This document shows positions 28,055-36,740 of a stretch of 64,000 nt of DNA, piece by piece; the stretch's first letter is position 1, and the number at the start of each line of letters is the position of its first letter. Position numbers and translations under genes: made by a program. The DNA comes from Flavobacteriales bacterium. GTDB lineage: Bacteria; Bacteroidota; Bacteroidia; Flavobacteriales_D; Crocinitomicaceae. The DNA is taken from positions 85,895-149,894 of the forward strand of contig CANMTO010000002.1 of the NCBI GenBank assembly GCA_947500755.1. Direction: 5' to 3'. The notes beneath the pieces are model-generated. The model made no database searches and was not told where the DNA came from. It saw nothing but the letters and a program-made list of their open reading frames with translations.

Positions 28055-29040
28055 ATTTAGAGGCGATATTCGATTCCTTTAATGCCATGAAGGTTGCCAT
28101 TGTTGGTGACGTTATGATTGACTCCTATGTGATGGGCAAAGTTCACCGCATGAGTCCGGAGGCTCCGGTTCCTGTATTGCTACTTGACAAAGAAGAGCAT
28201 CGTTTAGGTGGCGCAGCAAATGTAGCACTGAATTTAAAAGCACTGGGCGCCGAAGTTTACCTGTGTTCGGTCATTGGAACAGATACCGCAGCAAAGAAAT
28301 TCCAGCACCTCTTAACAGAAGCAAAGATTCAAAATCAAGAAATTATTCAATCGGAAGACAGAAAAACTACGGTAAAAACAAGGGTTTTGTCGGGAACACA
28401 ACACGTATTACGCATAGATCAAGAAGATACGAGTGACTTAAGTAGAAGCTTGGAAGACGCCTTAATTCAGGCTACAAAACGTCGAATTGATTTGGGAATT
28501 GATGCCTTAATCTTTGAAGATTACAACAAAGGGGTACTTACCCATCGCGTCATTACAGAACTTATTGTCTATGCGCAGGAAAAGGGAGTAAAAACTACGG
28601 TGGACCCTAAGAAAGATAATTTTCTAAGTTATCGAGGCGTGAACTTATTCAAGCCAAACCTCAAGGAAATAAAAGAAGGGCTTGATGTAAACATCGATGT
28701 CGTTAACAACCCTCATTCAATTGTTGACGGAGCAAAACAATTACGCGATAAACTCAATCACGAATTAACCCTTATCACACTTTCTGAACATGGGGTATTT
28801 GTAGAGAACGGTACCACTTGGAAAATCATTCCGGCGCATTTGAGAGAAATTACCGATGTAAGTGGCGCCGGTGATACGGTTATTGCTGTTGCCACCTTGT
28901 GTTTAATTGCCGGATTATCCCCTGCTGAAATCGCTTCAATAGCAAATTTATCCGGTGGTTTAGTGTGCGAACACTCAGGCGTTGTAAGTGTTGATAAAGT
29001 AGCGCTATTGAATGAAGCCCAAAAATTAGTAGATCCATGA
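28051..29040 (+). CDS. rfaE1: D-glycero-beta-D-manno-heptose 7-phosphate kinase (RfaE domain I, PfkB family)
   Basis: A 329-residue PfkB sugar kinase that matches the N-terminal kinase domain of HldE/Rfa[21 protein letters not shown] (about 13-32), [26 protein letters not shown] (about 50-66), and the catalytic [11 protein letters not shown] (about 269-279). The adenylyltransferase domain II of HldE is absent, so it would be encoded elsewhere. It makes ADP-heptose precursors for lipopolysaccharide. ATG 28051 overlaps the aminotransferase stop, and its own stop overlaps the ubiE start (both ATGA). Longer in-frame starts lie wholly inside the upstream gene and are rejected. Confidence 0.85.
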   Translation: MNLEAIFDSFNAMKVAIVGDVMIDSYVMGKVHRMSPEAPVPVLLLDKEEHRLGGAANVALNLKALGAEVYLCSVIGTDTAAKKFQHLLTEAKIQNQEIIQSEDRKTTVKTRVLSGTQHVLRIDQEDTSDLSRSLEDALIQATKRRIDLGIDALIFEDYNKGVLTHRVITELIVYAQEKGVKTTVDPKKDNFLSYRGVNLFKPNLKEIKEGLDVNIDVVNNPHSIVDGAKQLRDKLNHELTLITLSEHGVFVENGTTWKIIPAHLREITDVSGAGDTVIAVATLCLIAGLSPAEIASIANLSGGLVCEHSGVVSVDKVALLNEAQKLVDP

Positions 29041-29762
29041 GTGAGATTGTAAAACCGTATAATTCTGATAAATCAAAAAAAGAAGAGGTCGCACAGATGT
29101 TTAATAACATTTCAGCGCGTTACGATTTTTTAAATCATTTTTTATCCTTGGGTATTGATCACATTTGGCGTAGAAAAGCAGTTAACAAATTACGTGAGAT
29201 TCAACCTAAACGCATCTTAGACTTAGCTACTGGAACCGGAGATTTTGCGATTGCCTTGTTGAAACTTAATCCAACTCAAATCATAGGAATGGATATCTCT
29301 TCGGGTATGCTTGACGTTGGAAAAAACAAAATGAAGGCAAAACAGGTAAGCCATATCATTGACATGCAACTGGGAGACTCTGAAAACATGCCTTTTGAGG
29401 ACGCTTATTTTGATGCGATTACGGTAGGATTTGGCGTTAGAAACTATGAGCATTTAGAAAAAGGACTTACCGAAATGCTTCGGGTAACTCGAAGTGGTGG
29501 CAAAATTGTAATCTTAGAATTTTCTAAACCAAAACGTTTTCCGATTAAACAAGCGTTTGGGTTTTACTCCAGATTTATTATTCCATTTTTCGGAAAGCGC
29601 ATTTCAAAAGATGAAAAAGCATACGCCTATCTTCCTGAAAGTGTTGCTGCATTTCCTGAGGGTAAGGCTTTTACTGATATTTTAAGTAACCTGGGCTATA
29701 AACAGGTAGATGCAAGCTTGGTGAGTGGTGGTATTGCTACGATTTATACGGGCATCAAGTAA
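29037..29762 (+). CDS. ubiE: Demethylmenaquinone methyltransferase (UbiE/MenG)
   Basis: Catalyses the last step of menaquinone synthesis, C-methylation of demethylmenaquinone. The 241-residue protein shows every family signature: [24 protein letters not shown] (split at about 18-41), [13 protein letters not shown] (SAM motif I, about 60-72), GMDISSGML, the family motif [14 protein letters not shown] (about 122-135) and LEFSKP. It begins within the heptose kinase stop and lies 35 nt before porT. The same ubiE-porT order occurs in many flavobacteria, from memory. It works with MenF, MenD and the MenI-like enzyme encoded at 58.4-61.5 kb. Confidence 0.96.
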   Translation: MSEIVKPYNSDKSKKEEVAQMFNNISARYDFLNHFLSLGIDHIWRRKAVNKLREIQPKRILDLATGTGDFAIALLKLNPTQIIGMDISSGMLDVGKNKMKAKQVSHIIDMQLGDSENMPFEDAYFDAITVGFGVRNYEHLEKGLTEMLRVTRSGGKIVILEFSKPKRFPIKQAFGFYSRFIIPFFGKRISKDEKAYAYLPESVAAFPEGKAFTDILSNLGYKQVDASLVSGGIATIYTGIK

Positions 29763-29776
29763 TGCAACTTATCCGA

Positions 29777-29784
29777 TACTTTTG
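29777..29784 (+). promoter_or_regulatory. Possible -7 box TACTTTTG before porT
   Basis: TAnnTTTG match 13 nt before ATG 29798; may give porT a transcript separate from ubiE. Confidence 0.4.
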
Positions 29785-29797
29785 CGTTTCTTAACCG

Positions 29798-30511
29798 ATG
29801 TCATCAAAATACATTTTACTTGCGTTTTTCATACCCATGGTTTTGTTTGGACAAAAGTTCAAGCAGGAGCGGTATAAAAATTTCGACCGCAGGTTGTTTC
29901 ATTTTGGATTCATGCTTGGATTTAATTCGTCGGATTTCACCTTATATCCAGTTCAAAACGCCTACGAGCAATTCAAGATTTTGAATGTGCAAAATGACGC
30001 CCAACCGGGTGGACAACTCGGTATATTGACTACCATGCGCTTAGGCACTCCCATGATTCGATTGCGTTTTATTCCAACCATTTCATTTTTGGAACGATCC
30101 ATTAAATATACCTTCGAAGACACCACCGTCAAGTTCGGTTATCGCATTGAAGATGAGCGCGTAAACTCAACGAACTTAGACTTCCCATTCATGTTGCAAT
30201 TCAGGACGAAACGCTTGAATAATTTCGCGGCTTATTGTTTAATTGGCGGACAATATTCGATTGATTTACAGTCTCAAGAAAAAGCGTCACAAAACTTTAT
30301 AGATCCATTTATAAAAATAAAACGCTATGATTGGCAAGGACAAGTGGGCGGTGGTCTCGAATTCTTTGCACCCTACTTTAAATTTGGTATGGAGTTAAAA
30401 TTCACACATGGATTCAGTAACGTATTCGTGAAAGACAACACCTACATTGCCGCGCCTATTCAAACCTTATACAACAGAGGCTGGGTATTTTCAATAATCT
30501 TTGAAGGGTAA
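29798..30511 (+). CDS. porT: PorT, outer-membrane beta-barrel component linked to the type IX secretion system
   Basis: A 237-residue outer-membrane beta-barrel with signal peptide MSSKYILLAFFIPMVLFGQ. The N-terminal FHFGFMLGFNSSDFTLYP, the R-x-G-T-P-M-I-R-L-R-F-I-P strand and the C-terminal MELKFTHGFSNVF (about 198-210) followed by a final strand ending IIFEG fit PorT. PorT is required for T9SS function in Porphyromonas and Flavobacterium. Position directly after ubiE supports the call. Its natural clients in this window are the sorting-domain proteins at 3.2, 18.7, 47.4 and 56.9 kb. The stop and the next start share one base (TAATG). Confidence 0.85.
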   Translation: MSSKYILLAFFIPMVLFGQKFKQERYKNFDRRLFHFGFMLGFNSSDFTLYPVQNAYEQFKILNVQNDAQPGGQLGILTTMRLGTPMIRLRFIPTISFLERSIKYTFEDTTVKFGYRIEDERVNSTNLDFPFMLQFRTKRLNNFAAYCLIGGQYSIDLQSQEKASQNFIDPFIKIKRYDWQGQVGGGLEFFAPYFKFGMELKFTHGFSNVFVKDNTYIAAPIQTLYNRGWVFSIIFEG

Positions 30512-32037
30512 TGGAAGTAGTTTCCTTTGTGTGTAGTCCAGAAGAAGCGAAAGATTGGAGTGCAATCAAGCGAATCATTGAGAAACAAACGGGAAAAACG
30601 TATGAGTACATTCGTTGGAAAAAGCGCAGCATTGATGCGCGTTCTCGTCAAATTAAAATCAACGCCACATTTGAATGTTCCAATACTCCGCTACCCGACC
30701 GCATTCGAACCTTTACATTTCATAAGGTACATCATTCCCCTGAAGTTCATATCATTGGGGCTGGTCCAGCGGGATTATTTGCTGCATTAAAAGCCTTAAT
30801 GCGTGGTCTAAAACCCGTTGTTTTTGAACGAGGCAAGGATGTTAAAGCGCGCCGGAGGGATTTAGCTCGAATTGCACGCGAACAAATAATTAATGAAGAA
30901 TCTAATTATTGTTTTGGAGAAGGCGGTGCAGGAACCTATTCTGACGGCAAATTGTATACCCGATCGAAAAAGCGCGGTGAGGTGGATTTAGTACTCGAAC
31001 TTTTAGTGTATTTCGGGGCGGACGAAGATATTCTTGTTGAGGCGCATCCGCACATTGGAACGAATAAACTGCCTAAAATCATTGAGAATATTCGGAACTT
31101 CATTATTGAACAGGGCGGCGAGATTCACTTTGAATCTAAATTAACCGGGATAACAAGAACTGATAACAAAATCAGTCACTTGGAGATCAACCATGGTGAA
31201 CAGACACCCATAAAACAGGTAATATTAGCTACAGGTCATTCTGCGAGAGATATTTTTTATTTGTTGCATCAAACGGGAATTAAAGTCTTGGCAAAACCCT
31301 TTGCCTTGGGGGTGCGCGTTGAACATACACAAGCCTTGATTGACCAAATGCAATATCACGGGCGATTAAACGACGAATATCTAGCTCCGGCTTCTTACAG
31401 TTTGGTAGAGCAAATCGATGGACGCGGTGTTTACTCCTTTTGCATGTGTCCGGGGGGTATCATTGCACCTTGCGCTACATCAAATGGCGAAGTCGTAACC
31501 AACGGATGGTCACCGTCTAAACGCAACAATCCCTATTCGAATTCAGGAATTGTAGTTTCCATTGACCCAACTGATTTTGAAAACCCTGAGGATCCGTTTG
31601 TTTGCTTAACATTCCAACAAGAAGTTGAGAAATTATGCCACGACGCTACAGGAAATAATCAAAAAGTTCCTGCACAGCGTTTACTGGACTTTGTTGAAGG
31701 GCGAAAATCAAAAGATTTTCCACGTTCTAGTTATACACCGGGAATAGAAAGTGTTCGACTCGACGAAGTATTACCGCCCCTTGTGGCCAAACGTCTACAG
31801 AAGGCATTTCAGGCCTTTGACAAGAAAATGCCTGGGTTTCTTACCAACGATGCCGTAGTGCATGCACCGGAATCGAGAACTTCCTCACCTGTTCTGATTC
31901 CTCGGGACAAAGAACGGATGCATCACGTGGAAATCATTAATCTTTACCCGTGTGCAGAGGGGGCAGGATACGCTGGAGGAATTGTGTCAGCAGCGATTGA
32001 TGGGATGAAATGTGTAGAGGCTTCCTCTAAACGATAG
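30511..32037 (+). CDS. NAD(P)/FAD-dependent oxidoreductase (COG2509 type)
   Basis: A 508-residue flavoprotein. An N-terminal domain of about 75 residues (KRIIEKQTGKTYEYIRWKKR) is followed by the FAD Rossmann motif IIGAGPAGLFAALKALMRG (about 80-98), then VVFERGKDVKARRRD and GEGGAGTYSDGKLYTR (about 133-148). The C-terminal part has a second dinucleotide-contact segment with CPCAEGAGYAGGIVSAA-like sequence (LYPCAEGAGYAGGI, about 478-491). It is the conserved 'NAD-utilising dehydrogenase' family, whose substrate is unknown. The start overlaps the porT stop by one base, so it is probably in the same transcript. Confidence 0.88.
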   Translation: MEVVSFVCSPEEAKDWSAIKRIIEKQTGKTYEYIRWKKRSIDARSRQIKINATFECSNTPLPDRIRTFTFHKVHHSPEVHIIGAGPAGLFAALKALMRGLKPVVFERGKDVKARRRDLARIAREQIINEESNYCFGEGGAGTYSDGKLYTRSKKRGEVDLVLELLVYFGADEDILVEAHPHIGTNKLPKIIENIRNFIIEQGGEIHFESKLTGITRTDNKISHLEINHGEQTPIKQVILATGHSARDIFYLLHQTGIKVLAKPFALGVRVEHTQALIDQMQYHGRLNDEYLAPASYSLVEQIDGRGVYSFCMCPGGIIAPCATSNGEVVTNGWSPSKRNNPYSNSGIVVSIDPTDFENPEDPFVCLTFQQEVEKLCHDATGNNQKVPAQRLLDFVEGRKSKDFPRSSYTPGIESVRLDEVLPPLVAKRLQKAFQAFDKKMPGFLTNDAVVHAPESRTSSPVLIPRDKERMHHVEIINLYPCAEGAGYAGGIVSAAIDGMKCVEASSKR

Positions 32038-32058
32038 AAAATTGAATACAAAATCAAA

Positions 32059-33483
32059 CTATCTATTGGCAATCATTGAAATGGCCTTATTTCTTCCTTC
32101 AATTATCTCGAGTTGTAACTTAGATAAATTATTCAATACTGAAATTAAAGACTCCCCACCGAATTCCTTTTCAACCCAATGGCTATTGTAGTCGCCCATA
32201 TTATATTTTTCAGGCTTATACATACTTGCGTACAAATCAAGCAGTTTAGTTACATCCTTCGGATTTACAATCTGACCTGAATTCGTAAGCAATTTTTCAA
32301 ATTCTTGAATTCGTAATACAGAAGAATTGTTTTCTAAACTAATTTTAAAATTGGTAGTGTTGTTTGAATACGTACCACAAATTTCAACCAATTTATCTCT
32401 ATAATCATTAAAACCCATCCATATCGTTCTGTAAGCTTTTGATTGTTGGTGTGTATTTTCATCAAATGGTCCCAAAACCCTCCAACTCACTTCCCTATTT
32501 GACTGATACATAATAGCATTAGCATTCAATTTAGCAGGTAATAGCGGATTATTATCATTGTATTTTACCCACAACAAACTATTAAAATCATTAACTCTTA
32601 CATTATTGTTAACCGCCTCACCAGCCTCCTTCAAAAGTAACAACTTTAAATCATCGATATTCTTGATTAGATCTTGCGCTAATCCATCGACATCATCGAT
32701 TGCTTTTAATTTTGATTTTACTAATCCATCTCCAGCGCTGTCAACAGCACCTTTTGTAAGTTCAATTTGCATCAAATCACCAACATAAATCTTATTAACC
32801 ATTTCATCATGTAAAACAACTTGTTGGGATAACATTGAATCGGTAATTTTTATTTTATTATTATTCGCAATGAGTAACATCGAAAAAAGGGGAATTAAAA
32901 CAATCGGAATAGATTTATCTGATATGCCAAACAACCCTCTTCGTTGATCCACATCACTCATAAAATAAGCCACAAATGAAATTACGAAAGAGATACTTCC
33001 AACGAACATAAGTTCATTTACCCCTGGCCAATGCATTAAAAAGAAAAGAAAATAAATTGCAAGAATTGAAACACCAACATTTAAAAAAACATTGATGAAC
33101 GAATGCGTAGAACTGCGGAATGCCACAGACCTTATAAAAAAGATAATTGATATGAAGGTTATGGAAAAAATCAACATTTCGTTACAAAATGGCCAGTGCA
33201 TAATTTTGAATAAAAACCCTTGAATCATAATGGATAATAACAAATGGAATGTAATGGTGAAAAATTTAGAAAATCCTTTGATTGACGAATCTTTTCGAAA
33301 ACCAATTATTAAACTTGAAATACTTAAACCTAACATTCCTAAAATCAACATCTCATTGCATCCTGGATAATGGGATACTTTCATTCCGTAACCCGCAACA
33401 GTAACAATCATAGAGAGGTAAATCAAATAATCTCCAATGTTATTTCGTGTCATTTTTTTTTCAATTACTAATTTTTCATTCAT
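32059..33483 (-). CDS. GldL-related multispan protein with GldM-like C-terminal domain
   Basis: A 474-residue membrane protein unlike its neighbours. Three copies of a GldL-like signature H-(Y/W)-P-x-x-N-E-(M/L) lie at about 38-45, 96-103 and 151-158, each between membrane helices. That gives about six helices plus a seventh at about 188-205. The 270-residue C-terminus is soluble and, after seven helices, should be periplasmic. Its MQIELTKGAVDSAGDGLVKS, LAQDLIKNIDDLKLLLLKEA and FNDYRDKLVEIC segments recall the first periplasmic domain of GldM. GldL and GldM form the proton-driven motor of the type IX system. GldL's motor glutamate in 'TEA' is not seen here. ATG 33483 is chosen; a TTG at 33528 lies at a TATTTTTA box. 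The GldM relation is my inference. Confidence 0.65.
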   Translation of the reverse strand: MNEKLVIEKKMTRNNIGDYLIYLSMIVTVAGYGMKVSHYPGCNEMLILGMLGLSISSLIIGFRKDSSIKGFSKFFTITFHLLLSIMIQGFLFKIMHWPFCNEMLIFSITFISIIFFIRSVAFRSSTHSFINVFLNVGVSILAIYFLFFLMHWPGVNELMFVGSISFVISFVAYFMSDVDQRRGLFGISDKSIPIVLIPLFSMLLIANNNKIKITDSMLSQQVVLHDEMVNKIYVGDLMQIELTKGAVDSAGDGLVKSKLKAIDDVDGLAQDLIKNIDDLKLLLLKEAGEAVNNNVRVNDFNSLLWVKYNDNNPLLPAKLNANAIMYQSNREVSWRVLGPFDENTHQQSKAYRTIWMGFNDYRDKLVEICGTYSNNTTNFKISLENNSSVLRIQEFEKLLTNSGQIVNPKDVTKLLDLYASMYKPEKYNMGDYNSHWVEKEFGGESLISVLNNLSKLQLEIIEGRNKAISMIANR

Positions 33484-33516
33484 AATCTCAGTTCTATTTA
33501 ATTCAACATTTTTTTT

Positions 33517-33524
33517 ATAAAAAT
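33517..33524 (-). promoter_or_regulatory. Possible -7 box TATTTTTA before GldL-related gene
   Basis: TAnnTTTA match on the minus strand about 35 nt before ATG 33483, preceded by TTTG directly adjacent. It makes the in-frame TTG at 33528 an unlikely start. Confidence 0.35.
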
Positions 33525-33752
33525 ACAAATTAAATGGAAAAATTAAGAATTAAAAATTATTAGTTGTAGCAAGTGATTTTCATTTTTACATGCATAGTTT
33601 CTATAAAAAACATTCAAATCAAATCTTTTATGGTTGAAAGTGACCCTATACTCGAACTGTAAGTAGGCAAGTATTCAAATCGAAACAATTAATATCAAAA
33701 GAAATTAATCGCTAAATTAAACTAAAGGAAAGTTCTCCGGTACATATTTCCC

Positions 33753-33760
33753 TACCTTTA
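33753..33760 (+). promoter_or_regulatory. -7-like box TACCTTTA before mnmA
   Basis: TAnnTTTA box separated from ATG 33765 by CCCC, identical in layout to the boxes before menI-like and menD. Confidence 0.45.
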
Positions 33761-33764
33761 CCCC

Positions 33765-34943
33765 ATGAAACGCGTGGTTGTTGGTCTTTCTGGTGGGGTG
33801 GATTCCAGTGTGGCTGCTTACCTTTTAATTCAACAAGGCTACGAGGTCATTGGCATGTTCATGCGCAATTGGCACGATGAAACGGTTACCCTTTCCAACG
33901 ACTGTCCGTGGATTGATGATGCGAACGATGCCTTACTTGTTGCGCAACACCTTGGCATTCCCTTTCAAGTGGTGGATTTAAGTGCGCAATACAAAGACCG
34001 TATCGTAGATTACATGTTTCGCGAATACGAAGCCGGCAGAACGCCCAATCCCGATGTACTCTGCAACCGTGAGATTAAATTCGATGTATTTTTAAAGGAA
34101 GCCCTTGCCCTTGGCGCAGACTATGTAGCCACCGGACACTATTGCCGTAAGCTCATTCATGAAGATGGAACCCATGGGTTATTGAGTGGGCTCGACGGGA
34201 ACAAAGACCAGAGTTATTTCCTTTGTCAAGTGAGTCAGGAGCAACTTCAACGTGCCCTCTTCCCTATTGGCGACTTAACCAAGGCTCAAGTGAGAGAACT
34301 AGCAAGCGAACAAGGATTACTCACCGCAGAAAAAAAAGACTCTCAGGGTTTATGTTTTGTGGGAAAAATCAGTCTACCCACCTTTCTACAACAACAATTA
34401 GCCACTAAGCCTGGACCGATTATAGAAATTCCTAGCACGCTTCCACAATACGAAAGCTATCAAACGATACCGCATGACTTAGCGCATGTTGTAGAATTAG
34501 CAAGGCCCTTTACTTACGAAGCCTTCATGGGTAAGCAAGTTGCCACACACCAAGGCGCGCACTATTACACCATCGGACAACGCAAAGGCTTGCATATCGG
34601 CGGACGACCAGAACCAAGTTTTGTACTGGCAACCGATACGCAAACGAATGTGATTTATTCAGGGCAAACCGATGAACACCCGGGACTATATCGACGAGCA
34701 CTCCAACTAAGTTCCAATGAAATCAATTGGATTCAGCCCATTCCAGAAGAATCGCTGGAAAAAGGGATTTCTTGTTCCATTCGAATTCGTTACCGTCAAG
34801 CGCTGCAAGAAGGAACCTTAATTAAAAAAGAAGGAATCTTGTATATATTATTTGAAAAACCTCAACGAGGAATTACGCCCGGACAGTTTGCGGCCTGGTA
34901 TCAGAACGATGAGCTGATTGGCTCTGGGATCATTGCGGAGTGA
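33765..34943 (+). CDS. mnmA: tRNA-specific 2-thiouridylase
   Basis: Places the 2-thio group on U34 of tRNA-Lys, -Glu and -Gln with ATP and sulfur from a relay. The 392-residue protein opens [20 protein letters not shown]: the SGGVDSS PP-loop (about 9-15) binds ATP. The GMFMRNWHD segment and [12 protein letters not shown] (about 97-108) contain the first catalytic cysteine (Cys in VLCNR); the second is in SQGLCFVGK (about 198-206). The DKDQSYFL-like segment [10 protein letters not shown] is at about 145-154. A full-length enzyme with both cysteines, so active. Two palindromic repeats follow its stop codon. Confidence 0.97.
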   Translation: MKRVVVGLSGGVDSSVAAYLLIQQGYEVIGMFMRNWHDETVTLSNDCPWIDDANDALLVAQHLGIPFQVVDLSAQYKDRIVDYMFREYEAGRTPNPDVLCNREIKFDVFLKEALALGADYVATGHYCRKLIHEDGTHGLLSGLDGNKDQSYFLCQVSQEQLQRALFPIGDLTKAQVRELASEQGLLTAEKKDSQGLCFVGKISLPTFLQQQLATKPGPIIEIPSTLPQYESYQTIPHDLAHVVELARPFTYEAFMGKQVATHQGAHYYTIGQRKGLHIGGRPEPSFVLATDTQTNVIYSGQTDEHPGLYRRALQLSSNEINWIQPIPEESLEKGISCSIRIRYRQALQEGTLIKKEGILYILFEKPQRGITPGQFAAWYQNDELIGSGIIAE

Positions 34944-34963
34944 TTACCGGAGAAGAAAAGGTG

Positions 34964-34980
34964 CGACTCCGATGGAGTCG
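34964..34980. repeat. Intergenic palindromic repeat, copy 1
   Basis: CGACTCCGATGGAGTCG: 7-bp arms around GAT. Starts 21 nt after the mnmA stop. No T-run follows, so it is not an ordinary terminator. Confidence 0.75.
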
Positions 34981-35016
34981 GTTTAGATACGGATAAGTGT
35001 TGCCCGTTATTATATT

Positions 35017-35034
35017 CGACTCCGATGGAGTCGG
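35017..35034. repeat. Intergenic palindromic repeat, copy 2
   Basis: Exact second copy of CGACTCCGATGGAGTCG plus a following G, 53 nt after copy 1 in the same orientation; both are preceded by G/C/T-poor spacer. Confidence 0.75.
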
Positions 35035-35060
35035 TTCGAGGATAGAAATCAATTCGGGTG

Positions 35061-35255
35061 TTAATTCATGCACATCGAAAAGAAAATCGTTTGCTCCATT
35101 TCGGAAGCGCCGTTGTCTTTTTTGATTTGATCCATCAGGTTAGCTACTTCAAAAATCGACATCGTCGACTTGGTTCCTTGCTCACGGTGTACGGAAAGTT
35201 TCAATTTAGCTTCGCGTACTACTTTACTTCTAAGACTTTGTTGATATTGTGCCAT
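35061..35255 (-). CDS. Small hypothetical protein (64 aa)
   Basis: A 64-residue reading frame from ATG 35255 (MAQYQQSLRSKVVREAKLKL), with no signal peptide or membrane helix. It is mostly helical, basic in the first third and polar later, and ends FFSMCMN. I do not recognise it. It lies 80 nt downstream of the endonuclease gene on the same strand and could share its transcript, but an inverted repeat TGTAAC-GAG-GTTACA at 35294-35308 suggests separate control. Earlier in-frame starts add residues without protein-like character. It could also be non-coding; the overlapping frame on the plus strand looks less convincing. Confidence 0.5.
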   Translation of the reverse strand: MAQYQQSLRSKVVREAKLKLSVHREQGTKSTMSIFEVANLMDQIKKDNGASEMEQTIFFSMCMN

Positions 35256-35293
35256 GGTTAAAATTTTGTAACGATGGCATCTTACGGACAATC

Positions 35294-35308
35294 TGTAACG
35301 AGGTTACA
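35294..35308. promoter_or_regulatory. Inverted repeat upstream of small gene
   Basis: TGTAAC-GAG-GTTACA, a perfect 6-bp dyad, with a further half-site TGTAACGA about 26 nt away near 35268. Possible operator for the 64-residue gene; the regulator is unknown. Confidence 0.35.
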
Positions 35309-35335
35309 AAAATGATTAATCTAACGAATCACACC

Positions 35336-36301
35336 CTACGGTTTATGCTGATAACAAAACCCATCGGCGTCTCCCGTCATTCGCTTACATCGCGCACCTG
35401 CTTTGGTGATTCCATTACATTGAGTTTGTAATGACCCCGGTTGCGTTGGAGTACTTGGATTCGGTGAAGGGGAATTAATTATTTTCCAAGTCCAGCAAGG
35501 AATACACACTTCCTTCTCAAACGCATTTTCCCTTGAATCCGGGAGCTTATTAAAGAAATCGATCCCTGTTTCTTGCTCCACTTGATCTACCGATACCGCA
35601 AAGTTTTCTAGGGGCTCTTTACTTGCTTCATTGGGCATTAAAAAACCAATCGCCTTGGCGTCACCACCGGTATTATCCAAGATTACTTTATAATAGTATT
35701 TCGGAATCGACACTCCGTTCGGACCCATTTGAACAAGTCCATCCTTTAGTACAGGACCAGTAACCACATAAATGCTGTCGTATGCCTTAGCCCAGGTGCG
35801 CACTTGCTCTTCTAACATTTTCCAGATCCCACGATTGAACCCAGGAACTTGCGGACTCATATTACTGAAGTAAAACGATTCAGCCATGGCTTGCTGTGAC
35901 CAACCCATATCCGCTGCAGGCGCTAAATGCCCGCGGTCATACCCTGATTTCAAATAATCCCCTACCGTAGCAGTTCCTGTAGAAACCGCAGGATCAGGGA
36001 TGAAATCATCGGTTCGTTCAAATGCTTTTTCCGTTTCCTTTTTAGTCAATTCATACCCAATCCAAAAGGCTTGTTCATGTTTCTCAGAATACTGAAACGC
36101 ATAGCCCAAATGCTTAATTACGGGTATATTTCCTTTCATTAACGGAAGCTCTAAGGCATCAGGATTTATTGAATCTGGAGGAAGCGCGTTCGAACTTACC
36201 CGCTCCATTCTTGAGTTTATTGTCGAGTCAATCGAACAAAACGAATAGGCGACCAAAACAAATGCACCTAGAAACAATATTACTAACCAACGTTTTTTCA
36301 T
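35336..36301 (-). CDS. DNA/RNA non-specific endonuclease with C-terminal Cys/His knuckle
   Basis: A 321-residue secreted or membrane-anchored nuclease of the beta-beta-alpha-Me (NUC1) family. An N-terminal hydrophobic segment (about 4-22) is followed by the catalytic D-R-G-H-L-A-P-A-A-D-M motif (about 119-129), with the general-base His. Metal-site Asn residues fall in NMSPQVPGFNRGIWKMLEEQ (about 145-164). After residue about 280 a Pro/Ser linker leads to a separate module, C-x-G-x-T-x-x-G-x-R-C-x12-C-x-x-H (about 294-319), probably a zinc knuckle. It abuts the GNAT gene upstream (36301/36302). It probably degrades external nucleic acid. Confidence 0.9.
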   Translation of the reverse strand: MKKRWLVILFLGAFVLVAYSFCSIDSTINSRMERVSSNALPPDSINPDALELPLMKGNIPVIKHLGYAFQYSEKHEQAFWIGYELTKKETEKAFERTDDFIPDPAVSTGTATVGDYLKSGYDRGHLAPAADMGWSQQAMAESFYFSNMSPQVPGFNRGIWKMLEEQVRTWAKAYDSIYVVTGPVLKDGLVQMGPNGVSIPKYYYKVILDNTGGDAKAIGFLMPNEASKEPLENFAVSVDQVEQETGIDFFNKLPDSRENAFEKEVCIPCWTWKIINSPSPNPSTPTQPGSLQTQCNGITKAGARCKRMTGDADGFCYQHKP

Positions 36302-36739
36302 CTACCTAATTTTTCCTTTATCTAACAAATGTATGAAATGAAATCCTTTGGGAGAGAATCCTTGGTTATAAAAGAACTTGTGCGCTTTGAAATTTGTAGT
36401 ATAGGAATCTAAGGCCATCATATTACACCCGAGGGTTTTAGCTTTTTCTTCGAGATAATCGACGATCATCTTACCCACTCCCTTACTTCTTATTTTTTCT
36501 GAGACAATAATGTTGTCAATTTCAAGGTATTTCCCACACCATAATTTATTCCCAATCCATACTCCTGAAAGACCCAAACAACGTTCATTTTCCAACACAA
36601 CCACCTGCGTGTAATTGTGCTGAACCATGAAAGTAAGCTCATTTATATATTCTTCCCGCGTTAACGATGGGTATAATTCAGTGAGCACCTCATAGGTCGC
36701 CATCATCTCCTCAACAGTGGTTAATTCAATTACTTTCAT
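36302..36739 (-). CDS. GNAT-family N-acetyltransferase
   Basis: A 145-residue acetyltransferase with the acetyl-CoA binding motif A: NIIVSEKIRSKGVGKMIVDY (about 76-95), containing R-S-K-G-V-G, and the motif B segment ALDSYTTNFKAHKFFYNQGF. No fused domain. It begins 1 nt after the S9 peptidase stop and ends against the endonuclease start, so the three are likely cotranscribed. The substrate is not predictable. Confidence 0.87.
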   Translation of the reverse strand: MKVIELTTVEEMMATYEVLTELYPSLTREEYINELTFMVQHNYTQVVVLENERCLGLSGVWIGNKLWCGKYLEIDNIIVSEKIRSKGVGKMIVDYLEEKAKTLGCNMMALDSYTTNFKAHKFFYNQGFSPKGFHFIHLLDKGKIR

Positions 36740-36740
36740 C

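Noticed and set aside
34964..35034. CRISPR array from the paired repeats
   Set aside because: Only two 17-bp palindromes 53 nt apart, no further units and no cas genes.
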